64,000 nucleotides of DNA. It comes from Staphylotrichum longicolle. Taxonomy: Eukaryota > Ascomycota > Sordariomycetes > Sordariales > Chaetomiaceae. Made by a program: the position numbers and the translations under genes. The DNA lies in assembly GCA_019096155.1 (NCBI GenBank), contig JAHCVI010000005.1, positions 3,358,468 to 3,422,467 of the forward strand. The letters are read 5' to 3'. Of this stretch, positions 63,459-64,000 are shown piece by piece; within the stretch, counting starts at the first letter, position 1; every line of letters starts with the position of its first letter. A model generated the notes under the pieces. That model ran no database searches. It was not told the origin of the DNA and saw only the letters and a list, made by a program, of their open reading frames with translations.

Positions 63459-64000
63459 ATGCCCGCCATCGAGAGGGATGCCCCTCGAGATATGGACCGG
63501 CCGCTGAAACACCAGCATTCCGGATCCATCGATCACGGCCGTGCCCTGGTCCCCATGTATGTCATCATGTCTAATTTCCCGTCTTCCCCAGCACCTCCAC
63601 TCCCACAAAGCACCATGACCATGTCGACTATGTCATGTCAGCCCTTTGGCGTACGCTAATGAGGAACAGGTGGGACAGCTCCGACCCCGAGCGGGCTCCG
63701 CCCCCGCTCCCTCTGAACCCGCAGTCGCCCGGCGTCTCGCGCACCGGGACGTCAACCGCGATCCAGTCGGCCCATGCTGCCATGGCTGAGAAGGCCCGTG
63801 AGAGCGCCGCACTGGTGCCGCATCTGGCGAAGCGCATCGCCGACACCTCTCCAGAACGCCCTGCCCTGCGGCCCTCCTCCCACCGCCGCATGGAGTCCCT
63901 CCAGCCCTCCTCGGTCAAGGATATGAGCCTGATGATCGAGGCGGGCCGTGATTCTCTCCAGTCCACACCGCGATCCCCCGAGAAGCTGGACAGGCCAACG
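63459..64000 (+). CDS. 5' end of an unknown protein (partial)
   Basis: Exon 1 (63459-63556) encodes MPAIERDAPRDMDRPLKHQH and continues to ALVP. A GTATGT donor and GAACAG acceptor (intron 63557-63669) join it in phase 2 to MWDSSDPERAPPPLPLNPQS, and the frame stays open to the right edge. The visible 140 residues are basic and Ser/Pro-rich, with repeated RRMESLQPSSVKD-type segments. This looks like the disordered head of a long filamentous-fungal protein. I do not recognise a domain. The rest of the gene is outside the window. Confidence 0.7.

Noticed and set aside
1..64000. Transposon remnants or RIP-mutated repeats
   Set aside because: No long A/T-rich, TA-dense or repeated segments were seen. 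All repeats are short.
1..64000. A secondary metabolite or other gene cluster
   Set aside because: Genes are unrelated housekeeping genes on both strands with no synthase, P450 or cluster regulator.

Overview
This window is nuclear DNA from a filamentous ascomycete, most likely a Sordariomycete close to the Sordariales/Chaetomiaceae. The evidence is: genes broken by 50-100 nt introns with GTATGT/GTACGT-type donors, strongly G/C-ending codons, long 5' leaders, and a gene set typical of filamentous fungi (Arp10/11-type dynactin actin, HYM-1/Mo25, Abp2-domain protein, twin-CX9C complex I assembly factor). No operon, CRISPR array, tRNA, rRNA, transposon or biosynthetic cluster was found. The content is mostly housekeeping genes on both strands.

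Layout. 0-9 kb: 3' end of an unknown Gly-rich gene, mitochondrial GTP/GDP carrier GGC1 (-), RNA polymerase III subunit RPC82 (-), complex III core protein 2 QCR2 (+), ATP synthase epsilon ATP15 (+). 9-20 kb: NatC subunit MAK10 (+), peroxisomal adenine nucleotide carrier ANT1/PMP47 (-), Abp2-domain DNA-binding protein (+), a type II membrane protein of unknown role (+). 20-36 kb: a disordered protein with an N-terminal eIF4E-binding-like motif (-), actin-related Arp10/11 (-), a broken-frame GEN1/YEN1 Holliday junction nuclease (+), SWI/SNF subunit SNF12 (-), PDK1/Pkh-type kinase (-). 36-45 kb: two unknown conserved-looking proteins and a BTB protein (+), each behind a leader or intergenic region above 1 kb. 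45-57 kb: cytosolic isoleucyl-tRNA synthetase ILS1 (+), a 60-residue NDUFAF8-like gene (-), SFI1 (+), ribosomal protein uL24/RPL26 (+), Mo25/HYM1 (+). 57-64 kb: an orphan basic protein (-), an F-box protein (-), the PLP-homeostasis protein YggS/PLPBP (+), and the 5' end of an unknown gene (+).

Functional themes. Four genes serve mitochondrial energy metabolism (GGC1, QCR2, ATP15, NDUFAF8). Others serve transcription and chromatin (RPC82, SNF12, Abp2), translation (ILS1, RPL26, the candidate 4E-binding protein), protein N-acetylation (MAK10), and cytoskeleton or division (ARP10, SFI1, HYM1). I see no multi-gene pathway built from neighbours.

The most notable signals are: (1) single-base frame breaks in at least five otherwise well-conserved genes, densest at 27.4-30.8 kb, which are either assembly errors or real decay (YEN1 is the candidate for real loss); (2) a candidate new eIF4E-binding protein at 20.7-23.5 kb; (3) five copies of a 13-nt inverted-repeat motif GGCA-N5-TGCC between SFI1 and RPL26; (4) a GC-AG intron in QCR2; (5) an in-frame stop-free 54-nt intron in ARP10.
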